Notes under the pieces: generated by a model
The model's input: only the letters and a program-made list of their open reading frames with translations
Told to the model about the DNA's origin: nothing
Database searches by the model: none
Shown here: positions 6,661 through 14,709 of the stretch, in pieces
Numbering within the stretch: position 1 is the stretch's first letter
Layout of the letters: the number at the start of each line of letters is the position of its first letter
Position numbers and translations under genes: made by a program
NCBI GenBank assembly: GCA_041662605.1
Contig: JBAZSD010000037.1
Span: 1-29,488 of the forward strand
Length of the DNA stretch: 29,488 nucleotides
Source of the DNA: Desulfomonilaceae bacterium
Lineage (GTDB): Bacteria > Desulfobacterota > Desulfomonilia > Desulfomonilales > Desulfomonilaceae
Reading direction: 5' to 3'

Positions 6661-7410
6661 CTAGAACAGCAGTGATGTTTCGAGATAAAATCCGCTTCGA
6701 TTAAGATCCATCGTATCTATTTCGCGTTTGAATTTTATATGGTCATAACGGTAACCCCCACTTACGTTCCAGGTCCAGTACATGTTTATGGGGATATCTA
6801 CTCCTGTTAGAGCTTCCCACTCCCAGGTTTCGAAGTCGTTGTAATTCCACCAGTTGACTCTAGCGGCGATATTAGGTCTTAATGCTACCCCTTCGACTAT
6901 TGGATAAAAAATGCCATGAATGCCGAGCATCGGAAATACCTTGTTTCCTTCAAGTCTGTAATTGTAAGGGGCTCCACCCACGAGGACATTACTGACCTTG
7001 GTGTCATATCCATCAATAGCCAGGTCAATATTGGCTCCAAACAGAATTTGAGGGGTCATGTAGAAATCAAGATCATATCCTACACGCCAGTCTTTAATTT
7101 GCAGATAGGAGTCTGTCGAAGATTGGTTATAAGTAGTTTGAGGATCTACCCTCAGACGGAAAACATGCGCATTATCGAATCTTGCCGAGGCGAAAAATTC
7201 CCATGCCAATTTTTCTTTGGTCAGTCCCATATTTTCGCCAAGACCAATCTTGGTCCTGTCTCGTTGAATCAGGTCACCCTCGATATTGGTGAACCACATG
7301 CGAACCCCAGCGTTGGCCCGGATGTAACTAGGCACCTCCCATGCGTATCCCTGCTCTATCATCAAGATAGAGAGAACAATCATACTGCTTATTAAGGTGA
7401 ATTTTTTCAT
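6661..7410 (-). CDS. Predicted outer-membrane beta-barrel protein
   Basis: A 249-residue exported protein with a signal peptide at 1-23 (MKKF, hydrophobic core, cleavage at GYA-WEV). The mature part consists of alternating polar/hydrophobic strands rich in Tyr and Trp, such as WRVGYDLDFYM, ALRPNIAARVNWWNY and WNVSGGYRYDHIKF. It ends in phenylalanine (TSLLF), the usual C-terminal signal for the BAM assembly machinery. The length would suit an 8-12 strand barrel. There is no known substrate or family name I can assign. It has its own promoter and no partner on the same strand apart from smc upstream, about 150 bases away. The ribosome-binding site is poor. Confidence 0.82.
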   Translation of the reverse strand: MKKFTLISSMIVLSILMIEQGYAWEVPSYIRANAGVRMWFTNIEGDLIQRDRTKIGLGENMGLTKEKLAWEFFASARFDNAHVFRLRVDPQTTYNQSSTDSYLQIKDWRVGYDLDFYMTPQILFGANIDLAIDGYDTKVSNVLVGGAPYNYRLEGNKVFPMLGIHGIFYPIVEGVALRPNIAARVNWWNYNDFETWEWEALTGVDIPINMYWTWNVSGGYRYDHIKFKREIDTMDLNRSGFYLETSLLF

Positions 7411-7466
7411 AGGACGTGACTCAAAACAGACGATAATTAATGCATTACTTTATGTTTTCTGCGTAA

Positions 7467-7495
7467 CATATATATTTTTAATGATATATTGTCAA
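7467..7495 (-). promoter_or_regulatory. Promoter of the beta-barrel gene
   Basis: On the minus strand TTGACA (7490-7495) is followed after 17 bases by TATATG (7467-7472), in a very AT-rich stretch. The start would be near 7459, about 48 bases before the ATG. Other -10 registers (TATATA) are possible in the same run. Confidence 0.5.
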
Positions 7496-7557
7496 GACTA
7501 TTCTACATAAAGGTCGGTTACTTGGCTGGTTTTATGGGGGCTAGAAAAAGAAAGGGG

Positions 7558-10500
7558 TTATTCTGAAAGTCGTACCGATACCAAAGTAGACGCTCCCATC
7601 TCCTCAGAAGTCACTCCGAACAGGCTGTCAGATCCTTCCATGCTCTTTTTGTTATGGGTGATCACAACGAACTGGGTATTCCTTGAAAGATCACTAAGCA
7701 TGCGGTTAAAACGATCTACGTTTGAATCATCCAGAGGAGCGTCCACTTCGTCCAGAAGACAGAAAGAAGAAGGTTTGTACAAAAAAATCGCGAAGATAAA
7801 CGCTATAGCGGTTAGAGCCTTTTCCCCTCCGGAAAGAAGATCAACATTTTGCAGCCTCTTACCAGGTGGCTTTACCATTATGTTAACTCCATGATCATGG
7901 GAATCCTCTGAACCAATTAGTTCCAACCAGGCTTCTCCTCCATTGAACAGAACAGCGAAAATCTCTTTGAATTTGGTGTTTACTTCCTGAAACGTAGTCT
8001 GAAAACGAAGACTGGTAGTTCTGTCTATTTTTTCAATTGTGGAAAAAAGAGACTTCACCGCTGTTCTTAGATCAGTCTCCTGTTCCATGAGAAAATCCAG
8101 CCGTTCTTTGACGTGCCGGCTTTCATTGATGGCGGCAAGGTTTACCTCTCCCATTGACTCGATTGCGGATCTTATTTCAAACAATTCCGTTTCTTGCGGC
8201 TGAACTTCTGGGCACTTAACCGAAGAAGGATTCACATTGTGTTTTTCCATGATCTTCTCAATAGAATTTCGAAGTGTTTCTGTAAGCCGCGCCCAATCTA
8301 TTTCATTTTTGTGAATTTCGTTCCTGAGACTTTCCACGAGTTTACTCAAGGACGTTTCCTGATTTGTTAGCGTAGTCACCGTAGTTTTTAAATTATTGAA
8401 TGATTCCTGCAAGTTTGATTGATCGAGACTAAGCTTTTCGTGAAGAGCGAACATTTCCTTCTTTAGAGCCAAATATTTGGTTTTATCTTCAGACAAATAT
8501 TGAGATTGCTGAGACATGTATTCAAGTTCCCGCTTCAAGTCGGAGATTTGATGTTCGCAATTCCTGATAAAATTCTTGGTTGAATCCCTATCTCTCATGG
8601 CGGATTTGGCGCGTTCCTCTATTTGCGCTAATTTGATTCTAATCTCATTGACCTTTCTTGTTTCAGAATCCAAAAGTGACTTTGACTGGTTGGAAAATTT
8701 CTCACACGCTTCTTTTTCTCTTGTCAAAGAATCTCTTTGTTCTTCTAAGGATCTAATCCGTATCTTGATGTCGACATCCTCTTTTGAAAGCAGACCAAGA
8801 TCTTCAGAAATTCTCCTGTGGTCCAAATCCGTCCCCCTGATTCCGCTTCGGGCTCTATTGATTTCTGATTCCAATCGTTCCAAATCCTTGACGAGCTTAA
8901 CTTGTTCTATGCTTAGCTCTGACCTTATCCGTCCATTTTTTTCAATCTTGGTTATCAAATCTTGAAAAGCCGATTCGGCGTCGTTGATCAACGAATTCAT
9001 TCCTTGAATTTTTTCGCCTAATATAGTCTCTTGAGTAATTAGGCTTTCGAGTTCCGATTTTTTTGAGAGAACATCTCTTTCAGGAGCGTCAAGAGATCCT
9101 ACGGAAACAGTACGTCCTCCTACGATGATTTCCCCATTTAGCGTAACAATATTCAACTTATTGTTCCTATTGAGGTAAAGTTCCCTAGCTTGTGTCAAAT
9201 CATCAGCGACATGGAAATCCCCCAGCAAGTCTTTCACCATCACTTCAAAACGTTCGGCACCCCTTACATAGTCAGATAATTTGGTAACCGGTTCCTGGTC
9301 TGAAGACAGTCTTGACGAATCATCCAGAGGGAATGAATCCAGTGAAGTCAATGTCACTCGTGAGATTTCCAGATCTTTGATTTTATCCGCCACTTCGAGC
9401 GCCGTAGCAAAATCTTCTACAATTACCGCCCCCAATTGATTATTCAGGACTGAAGACAATGCCGTATGATATTTGGGTGGACATTCAATTACTTCGACTA
9501 ATGGCTTAAAAACAGCCCCATCTTCCAATGAAGCGAAATCTTTCATCACTGTCTGGGTTCCGGAACCATAAGAAAAGTAGCTCCTGTTTTGTTCCCGCAA
9601 AGATTCCATCCGAGTCCTTGTAGAAATGAATTCTTTGTCAAGTCTCCTCATGTTTTCTGTGAGTGTTTTTATCTCTGCTGCGAGTTTTGATCTTCGTTCT
9701 TGGTCAGCGTTAAGTTCTGATTCGACTGAACACAAGGATTGCTGAACTTTCTCTTTCTTTTTTCGAACCATTTCTGTTTCTTCAAGTTTTTGGGCCAGTA
9801 TTTCGGTTTGATTTTTTGAATCCTGTTCGTATTTATCAAGGCGAGCCTGAAGTTCTGTTTTTCTCTTCAAATCGTGATCTAACCTGTTTTTTTGCTGGGA
9901 AAGACTCTGGAGGGTTTCAAAAAGTTGATCTTTATAACCTTCCAATTTCGTAGTCTGTTCCTTGGTTTGTAGTCGTAAAGTATCAATCAAACTTTTGGAA
10001 GCTGTTAATTTTTCGTTCAAATGGGAAATTTGAGAAGTGAATTCCGAAAGTTTGTCTTGCGTTTTTTGAAGATTGTCTTGAGCTGAGGACATCCTTTGGC
10101 TGAGTGCGCCCGAATCCGACTTAATTCTCTCTCCTCTTCCCTCCATTTCTTTCTCTCGGTTGCGGATTTGACTCAAATTATGCTCGGCTGAGTTAAGATC
10201 CTTTTCAGTAGAGCGTATTTTCTCGGCTAATTCGTTGAAGAGGCGTTGTGTATCGGAGAGTTTGAGGCGATCTGATTCAAGTTCCGCCACCACCTGCCCA
10301 AGAGTTGATTCCTTCTCGGCCAGTTCATCTTTAAACTTTTCGGAATCAACTTTCAGTTGATCCAATTCAAGGGAAAGATTTCGGCATTTGAAAGCCTCAG
10401 AATTTATTTCAAGTTCTCTCAGTTGACCTTTGAGTTCTTTAAAGCGTTGGGCCTTCAATGCCTGTTTCTTGAGCGCGTGGCTCTGTTTCTTAACTTCCGA

Positions 10501-11094
10501 AACGACGTCTTTAATTCGCTGCAGGTTTTGATTGGTTTGTTCAAGCTTTTTTATAGTGGATTCGCGTCTGGCTTTATATCGATTTATACTTGCGGCTTCC
10601 TCGAGAAAGACCCTTCTCTCTTCCGGCTTTGCAGCTATGATTTGTTCAACACGTCCTTGTTCTATGATCGCGTAGGAATTTCGACCAATACCCGTGTCCA
10701 TGAAAAATTCGATGATGTCGGTCAACCTGCACGGAACGCCGTTAAGCTCATAGTGGGAATTGCCGTCCCTGAAGAGTCGTCTAGCGACCATGATCTCATC
10801 ATAGTCAGACATTGGAGGAGGGAATGACTTGCCGTCATTACCCAAAGTAAGCCTGACCTCCGCCATTCCCACGGGTTTCAGCGTCTCTGATCCGTTAAAG
10901 ATGACGTCTTCCATTTTCTTGCATCGAAGAGACTTGGTTCTCTGCTCTCCCATTACCCAGCGTATGGCCTCCATTATGTTGCTCTTGCCGGACCCATTAG
11001 GTCCCACAACGGAGGTAATTCCATCGCAAAAGTCTATGTTTGTTTTTCCGGGAAAACTTTTGAAACCATTTATTTCTAATCGTTTAAGCTTCAT
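7558..11094 (-). CDS. smc: Chromosome segregation ATPase SMC
   Basis: The condensin ATPase that loops and compacts the nucleoid, usually with ScpA and ScpB, neither in this window. The 1178 residues match full-length bacterial SMC. The N-terminal head begins KRLEINGFKSF and has Walker A GPNGSGKS (31-38). A long coiled coil (about 165-500) leads to the hinge (about 515-660, with the Gly-rich GEIIVGGRTVSVG). A second coiled coil follows (about 670-1010). The C-terminal head holds the ABC signature LSGGEKAL (about 1084-1091) and Walker B FCLLDEVDAPLDD. No obvious ribosome-binding site precedes the ATG. Its start region is shared with the divergent gene at 11154. Confidence 0.97.
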   Translation of the reverse strand: MKLKRLEINGFKSFPGKTNIDFCDGITSVVGPNGSGKSNIMEAIRWVMGEQRTKSLRCKKMEDVIFNGSETLKPVGMAEVRLTLGNDGKSFPPPMSDYDEIMVARRLFRDGNSHYELNGVPCRLTDIIEFFMDTGIGRNSYAIIEQGRVEQIIAAKPEERRVFLEEAASINRYKARRESTIKKLEQTNQNLQRIKDVVSEVKKQSHALKKQALKAQRFKELKGQLRELEINSEAFKCRNLSLELDQLKVDSEKFKDELAEKESTLGQVVAELESDRLKLSDTQRLFNELAEKIRSTEKDLNSAEHNLSQIRNREKEMEGRGERIKSDSGALSQRMSSAQDNLQKTQDKLSEFTSQISHLNEKLTASKSLIDTLRLQTKEQTTKLEGYKDQLFETLQSLSQQKNRLDHDLKRKTELQARLDKYEQDSKNQTEILAQKLEETEMVRKKKEKVQQSLCSVESELNADQERRSKLAAEIKTLTENMRRLDKEFISTRTRMESLREQNRSYFSYGSGTQTVMKDFASLEDGAVFKPLVEVIECPPKYHTALSSVLNNQLGAVIVEDFATALEVADKIKDLEISRVTLTSLDSFPLDDSSRLSSDQEPVTKLSDYVRGAERFEVMVKDLLGDFHVADDLTQARELYLNRNNKLNIVTLNGEIIVGGRTVSVGSLDAPERDVLSKKSELESLITQETILGEKIQGMNSLINDAESAFQDLITKIEKNGRIRSELSIEQVKLVKDLERLESEINRARSGIRGTDLDHRRISEDLGLLSKEDVDIKIRIRSLEEQRDSLTREKEACEKFSNQSKSLLDSETRKVNEIRIKLAQIEERAKSAMRDRDSTKNFIRNCEHQISDLKRELEYMSQQSQYLSEDKTKYLALKKEMFALHEKLSLDQSNLQESFNNLKTTVTTLTNQETSLSKLVESLRNEIHKNEIDWARLTETLRNSIEKIMEKHNVNPSSVKCPEVQPQETELFEIRSAIESMGEVNLAAINESRHVKERLDFLMEQETDLRTAVKSLFSTIEKIDRTTSLRFQTTFQEVNTKFKEIFAVLFNGGEAWLELIGSEDSHDHGVNIMVKPPGKRLQNVDLLSGGEKALTAIAFIFAIFLYKPSSFCLLDEVDAPLDDSNVDRFNRMLSDLSRNTQFVVITHNKKSMEGSDSLFGVTSEEMGASTLVSVRLSE

Positions 11095-11137
11095 GAGAGA
11101 TTTTCTGCTCTGAACACCCTGTCAAATTCAAAAGGGG

Positions 11138-11147
11138 TATTATAATA
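11138..11147. promoter_or_regulatory. Shared, palindromic -10 region between smc and the divergent gene
   Basis: TATTATAATA (11138-11147) is its own reverse complement and so offers a TATAAT box in both directions. On the plus strand TATAAT is at 11141-11146, just 7 bases before the ATG at 11154. On the minus strand TATAAT is at 11139-11144, with TTGGAT (11162-11167) as a weak -35 after 17 bases, giving smc a leader of about 38 bases. A good plus-strand -35 box is not visible. Confidence 0.45.
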
Positions 11148-11153
11148 TTTATT

Positions 11154-11666
11154 ATGAGTGTATCCAAACAATACCATTACTATCTGATCCGCGACGCAGC
11201 CATTTTAGTCAAGACTACCAACGAACCAGGATCTAGCGCCTCAGATTTTTGCTATGATTTGTTTGATGTGAGAACCGGGACGCATCTTAAAGACATTTAC
11301 CCTGCGTTTGATCCTACTGAACTTGCAAGAGGTTTCAAGCTTTCAGAAGAAACGGCGGCGGTGATTCTGAAGACCGAATGCCTGTCCAAGAACAGAGAAA
11401 ATAACTCGGCAGCCAAAGTCGTAACTATTATAGAGGCTCGGCAGAGAAAACTTGATTCAGTTGTGGCGGATTCTATCATCGATCAGGTTTACGTCATCTC
11501 AAGGCTCTTGCAGGATTTTCTCAGCGTAACCCGAAAAGCGTCACGTGAAGAGCGTTTCTGGCTTTCCCAGCAGGCCATAACCCTAGTCAGGAAGTTCTCT
11601 GGACGTGAACTGGCCGAGCTTCAGGAAATACTTGATTGGTTTAAAACATTGCCGAGAAAAAATTAA
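11154..11666 (+). CDS. Conserved-looking protein of unknown function next to smc
   Basis: A 170-residue soluble, mixed-charge protein; I do not recognise a family. The N-terminal part (about 6-60) looks like a small alpha/beta domain, with KQYHYYLIRDAAILVKT. Residues 62-170 look mostly helical, with several EE/KR-rich helices and a C-terminal LAELQEILDWFKTLP. There is no signal peptide or membrane segment. The ATG has no usable Shine-Dalgarno (GGGG lies 16 bases upstream, too far) and sits where transcription should begin, so it may be leaderless. It diverges from smc and is followed after about 86 bases by the small membrane protein gene. Confidence 0.75.
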   Translation: MSVSKQYHYYLIRDAAILVKTTNEPGSSASDFCYDLFDVRTGTHLKDIYPAFDPTELARGFKLSEETAAVILKTECLSKNRENNSAAKVVTIIEARQRKLDSVVADSIIDQVYVISRLLQDFLSVTRKASREERFWLSQQAITLVRKFSGRELAELQEILDWFKTLPRKN

Positions 11667-11752
11667 ACAATTCGTGGTTAAAGAATGCTAATCTTTTCAT
11701 TGCCTTGATCCATAAAATCAAATCTTGCAATATGTCAGGATATAGGATTTGT

Positions 11753-12079
11753 ATGAAACAAGAAGATAATCTACAAGAGATCGGCAATCAATCCCAGCAG
11801 AGCGCGGGGTTGGCCGGGCAAGTTGCGCCGCAGGTAAATCAAAACGATTCCGAGATAGATGAACCGTCAGTATCGCTTTTGGATCGCGCCGTGGCTGCTC
11901 TCATACTTATATTACCATTCAGCAAATTGATTGAGTGGGCTCAAGATAAACTCCATGATATTCTACCACAGTCAATAGCGAACATGGCTGTTCTTGTGGG
12001 AATAATTCTTTTCCTCTTGGTTACGGGACGTCTATCCAAGACAATTTATTATTATAGACGCAAAGTTACTGGCAACTAA
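11753..12079 (+). CDS. Small two-helix membrane protein of unknown function
   Basis: The frame is open from 11705, but the ATG at 11753 is preferred because AGGA lies 5 bases upstream of it and upstream ATGs have none. This gives a 108-residue protein. Residues 1-40 are polar, Gln/Asn-rich and probably disordered. A first hydrophobic segment (about 47-61, AVAALILILPFSKLI) is followed by an amphipathic stretch with WAQDKLHDIL. A second strong membrane helix (about 77-91, AVLVGIILFLLV) ends before a basic tail, KTIYYYRRK. No catalytic motif is seen. It follows the gene at 11154 on the same strand. Confidence 0.65.
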   Translation: MKQEDNLQEIGNQSQQSAGLAGQVAPQVNQNDSEIDEPSVSLLDRAVAALILILPFSKLIEWAQDKLHDILPQSIANMAVLVGIILFLLVTGRLSKTIYYYRRKVTGN

Positions 12080-12099
12080 TATAATCTTTCTCTTTAACT

Positions 12100-12117
12100 T
12101 ATAATGTCAACATTATA
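12100..12117. repeat. 18-bp perfect palindrome upstream of the TPR/protease gene
   Basis: TATAATGT-CA-ACATTATA has 8-base arms around a CA centre. A two-base loop is too tight for a stable RNA hairpin, so a DNA-binding site is more likely than a terminator. It lies between the end of the membrane protein gene (12079) and the promoter at 12128-12156. Confidence 0.45.
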
Positions 12118-12127
12118 CAAATAATAC

Positions 12128-12156
12128 TTGAAATGGATACTAATAGTATCTAAAAT
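12128..12156 (+). promoter_or_regulatory. Promoter with a 15-bp palindrome filling the spacer
   Basis: TTGAAA (12128-12133) and TAAAAT (12151-12156) are 17 bases apart. The perfect palindrome GATACTAATAGTATC (12136-12150; 7-base arms, central A) occupies all but two bases of the spacer. The start would be near 12163. A protein bound here would control polymerase access directly. Confidence 0.6.
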
Positions 12157-12191
12157 TCAGTTGCAGCTTGTTGCGAAAATGATCATTAATT

Positions 12192-13355
12192 TTGGCCTCA
12201 GTAAGGGTTGAGAGTTTAGTGTATAGCCTTATTTCACCGACTATATATCTAGTCCTGATTTTTTGTCTTCTTTCGGTTGTTTTTCCGAATAGAGGTTTGG
12301 CTTTAGAAAAACAGGAACTTTTTTTTGAAGAGGCGAAAAGTTTTCTCAAATCAGGCAAGTATCAGGAGGCGATCCAGTCTTTTTCAAAGGCGATTGGGGC
12401 TTTGGCCCTTAACAATGATTTCGCTCGAACTGCCTTGCTTGCCAGAGCCCAGGCCTATTATCAGAAAGGCGACACTAAAAATGCATTGAAAGATCTCAGA
12501 GAAGTCTTCGACTATCCTGGCCTGTCAGGGGAGCTACTCGCTTCAAGTTTGAACCTGAGAGCTTTGTTGAGCCTTAAAGAGGGAAAATTGAGTCGCGCGG
12601 TGGAAGACTATAGCACGGCCGTCATCACTCCACACAACAATCAATCTCTCAAATCAGTCACCTTTGCGAATCGTGGAATAACGTATTTGAACATGGGGCT
12701 TTTCCGAAAAGCCATTCTGGATTTTGACCGAGCGATTGAGTTTGATCCTGGGTCGGGCTTCAATTACGCTGCGCGTGCAGTAGCTAACCTTAGAACCGAC
12801 AAAGTGGAACAGGCAAAAAAGGATAGCGAGACTGCAATGACATTGGGGTCGGACAATCAGACGCGGCGTCTGGCAAGTTCTGTTCTCAGTGAACTTGGTT
12901 TTCAGAAAATAGATGAAGATTGTATAGTTGCAAAAATCAACGAAGATGGACAAATTTTCGTTCAGCTAAAATTCGGCAAGAACGGGCGACCACATCGTTT
13001 TCTGCTCGACACCGGAGCTACACATAGTTTGATAGACAAATCGTTGTTAAAGGAATTGTCGCGTGAGACTCGTATAAAGGAAATAGGCAAGGGAATTGTC
13101 CATCTCGCTGATGGATCAACTGCGCCTGTAACCAGGTACAGTGTTGAAAGCGCGTTTCTTTATCAAATGCCGTTAGGCCCAATTCAGGTCCAAACCATGG
13201 ACAAGAAAAACAAGCGTAGTCTCAATCTACTAGGCGCCGGGAGTCTGAAGAATTTGTCCATACTCATCGACACGTCAAAAAAACGGGTTGAAATTAGAAG
13301 AAAATCGTCTTCAGAGTATAGTAAGCAAAGGTTTACAAATTCAACCGCCCGCTAA
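12192..13355 (+). CDS. Exported TPR protein with a C-terminal retropepsin-like aspartic protease domain
   Basis: A 387-residue protein in three parts. Residues 13-38 are a hydrophobic signal or anchor (LISPTIYLVLIFCLLSVVF). About 42-235 hold some five tetratricopeptide repeats, for example EEAKSFLKSGKYQEAIQSFSKAI and NRGITYLNMGLFRKAILDFDRAI. The C-terminal 110 residues match clan AA aspartic proteases: FLLDTGATHSLID carries catalytic Asp273 in DTGA, and a later NLLGAGSL...ILID replaces the flap/hydrophobic element. Such domains act as dimers, and TPRs may hold a partner or substrate. The TTG at 12192 has no Shine-Dalgarno. A GTG at 12219 with GAGAG just upstream is a plausible alternative start. 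It is convergent with the M16 peptidase, 18 bases away. Confidence 0.82.
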   Translation: MASVRVESLVYSLISPTIYLVLIFCLLSVVFPNRGLALEKQELFFEEAKSFLKSGKYQEAIQSFSKAIGALALNNDFARTALLARAQAYYQKGDTKNALKDLREVFDYPGLSGELLASSLNLRALLSLKEGKLSRAVEDYSTAVITPHNNQSLKSVTFANRGITYLNMGLFRKAILDFDRAIEFDPGSGFNYAARAVANLRTDKVEQAKKDSETAMTLGSDNQTRRLASSVLSELGFQKIDEDCIVAKINEDGQIFVQLKFGKNGRPHRFLLDTGATHSLIDKSLLKELSRETRIKEIGKGIVHLADGSTAPVTRYSVESAFLYQMPLGPIQVQTMDKKNKRSLNLLGAGSLKNLSILIDTSKKRVEIRRKSSSEYSKQRFTNSTAR

Positions 13356-13373
13356 TTCTCCAGGTAGATCCTC

Positions 13374-14675
13374 TCAAGCGCGGGATCCGTCAAAAAAACT
13401 TATTACGTCCATAGATTCCGGAGCCGGTCCCAAAAGAGTAATCAACATTTTTTCAGGTCTGAAAAATCGGGAAGCGAATTCCTGAACTTCCCCCAGTGTA
13501 ACCTTTTCAAGGTCATTAATAATTTCGTCCAGGGAAACATATTTTCCGAAATGAATTTCACCCTTGACTATTCGACTGACGCGCGAGTCGGTGGATTCAT
13601 TGCTCAGAACAATAGTTCCTGCAAGTTGATTCTTGGCCATTTCGAGTTCTTCAGGCCTTATCGTATCAGGGATCTTTTGGGTTTCCTTACCCATCACATC
13701 AAGTAGTTCTTCTATCCTTTCAGGCTCGGTACTCGCGTAGATTCCCATGATACCTGTATCTGAGTAAGAAGTAAGGAATGAATAAACGCTGTAGGAAAGC
13801 CCTCGTTTTTCACGAATCTCCTGAAACAGTCTCGAACTCATTCCTCCACCGAAAAGTGTGTTGAAAAGATAGGCTTTGTATCTATCTCCATCCGAGGCGC
13901 TGGGTCCTTCAACCGCGACACATACGTGGACTTGTTCCAAGTCTTTCTCACGAATTAATGCGCCTGGAAAACTCTTCGGTTTCTCCTGTTTTTCTCTCGT
14001 TGTCCCTGAATTTAAACACTGCATTTTCCCCCTGATGAGATCCACGAACTTTTCATGTTCGACATCACCCGCCGCGCATACGATTGTTTCGGCCCCAACA
14101 TAGTTATCAGCCTTATATTGCAGCATTGTATCCCGACCAAAGCTCAGAACGTTTTGCATTGTTCCCAGCACTGACCTCCCAAATGGATCATCTGGCCAGA
14201 ATCGCTCAGTAACCATTTCATGGATGAAATCTTCAGGGGTGTCCTGGACTTGCCGTATTTCTTGACAAATGACCTGCTTTTCTCTCTCTATTTCTTCTTC
14301 GGGAAAATACGAGTTTAAGAAAATATCCGTCAAGAGATCTGTGGCCAAGGTGAGATTCTTGCTTAACATCTTGCAATAAAAGGATGTTAATTCTTTGCTG
14401 GTAAACGCGTTTAAATTTCCGCCCACCGAATCGACGGTTTTAGCAATTTGGAGAGCGTCTCTGGAATGGGTTCCCTTAAAAAACATGTGTTCCAGGAAAT
14501 GGCTTATACCATTTAGGTTTGTCGCCTCTCCCCTGGAACCTGACTTTATGTATATGCTAATTGAAACTGATTTAACGTAGGTCAGTCTTTCCGTTAGAAT
14601 TCGTATGCCGTTGTCAAGTTGAGTTTTTTGAAAGACTGAATCGGGTAAACATAATCTAACACTGGAGTCATTCAC
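13374..14675 (-). CDS. M16 family zinc metallopeptidase (processing-peptidase-like)
   Basis: A 433-residue peptidase of the pitrilysin/mitochondrial-processing-peptidase family. The inverted zinc motif HFLEH is at 59-63 (His59, Glu62 catalytic, His63), with the third ligand Glu139 in KQVICQEI. The C-terminal half holds GGMSSRLFQEIREKRGLSYSVYS, the conserved element closing the chamber. The size fits a single M16 protomer that works as a dimer. There is no signal peptide, so it is cytosolic, and the substrate is unknown. It lies 34 bases after pnp on the same strand. The rpsO-pnp-M16 order is common in bacteria, so this is an operon member. Confidence 0.93.
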   Translation of the reverse strand: MNDSSVRLCLPDSVFQKTQLDNGIRILTERLTYVKSVSISIYIKSGSRGEATNLNGISHFLEHMFFKGTHSRDALQIAKTVDSVGGNLNAFTSKELTSFYCKMLSKNLTLATDLLTDIFLNSYFPEEEIEREKQVICQEIRQVQDTPEDFIHEMVTERFWPDDPFGRSVLGTMQNVLSFGRDTMLQYKADNYVGAETIVCAAGDVEHEKFVDLIRGKMQCLNSGTTREKQEKPKSFPGALIREKDLEQVHVCVAVEGPSASDGDRYKAYLFNTLFGGGMSSRLFQEIREKRGLSYSVYSFLTSYSDTGIMGIYASTEPERIEELLDVMGKETQKIPDTIRPEELEMAKNQLAGTIVLSNESTDSRVSRIVKGEIHFGKYVSLDEIINDLEKVTLGEVQEFASRFFRPEKMLITLLGPAPESMDVISFFDGSRA

Positions 14676-14709
14676 TATATTATCTCAATTCCATTCTCGC
14701 TAATTATTT

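Noticed and set aside
7797..7815. CGCTATAGCG palindrome resembling the arm of the 2873-2887 operator
   Set aside because: It lies inside the smc coding sequence and is explained by codons; a chance match is likely.
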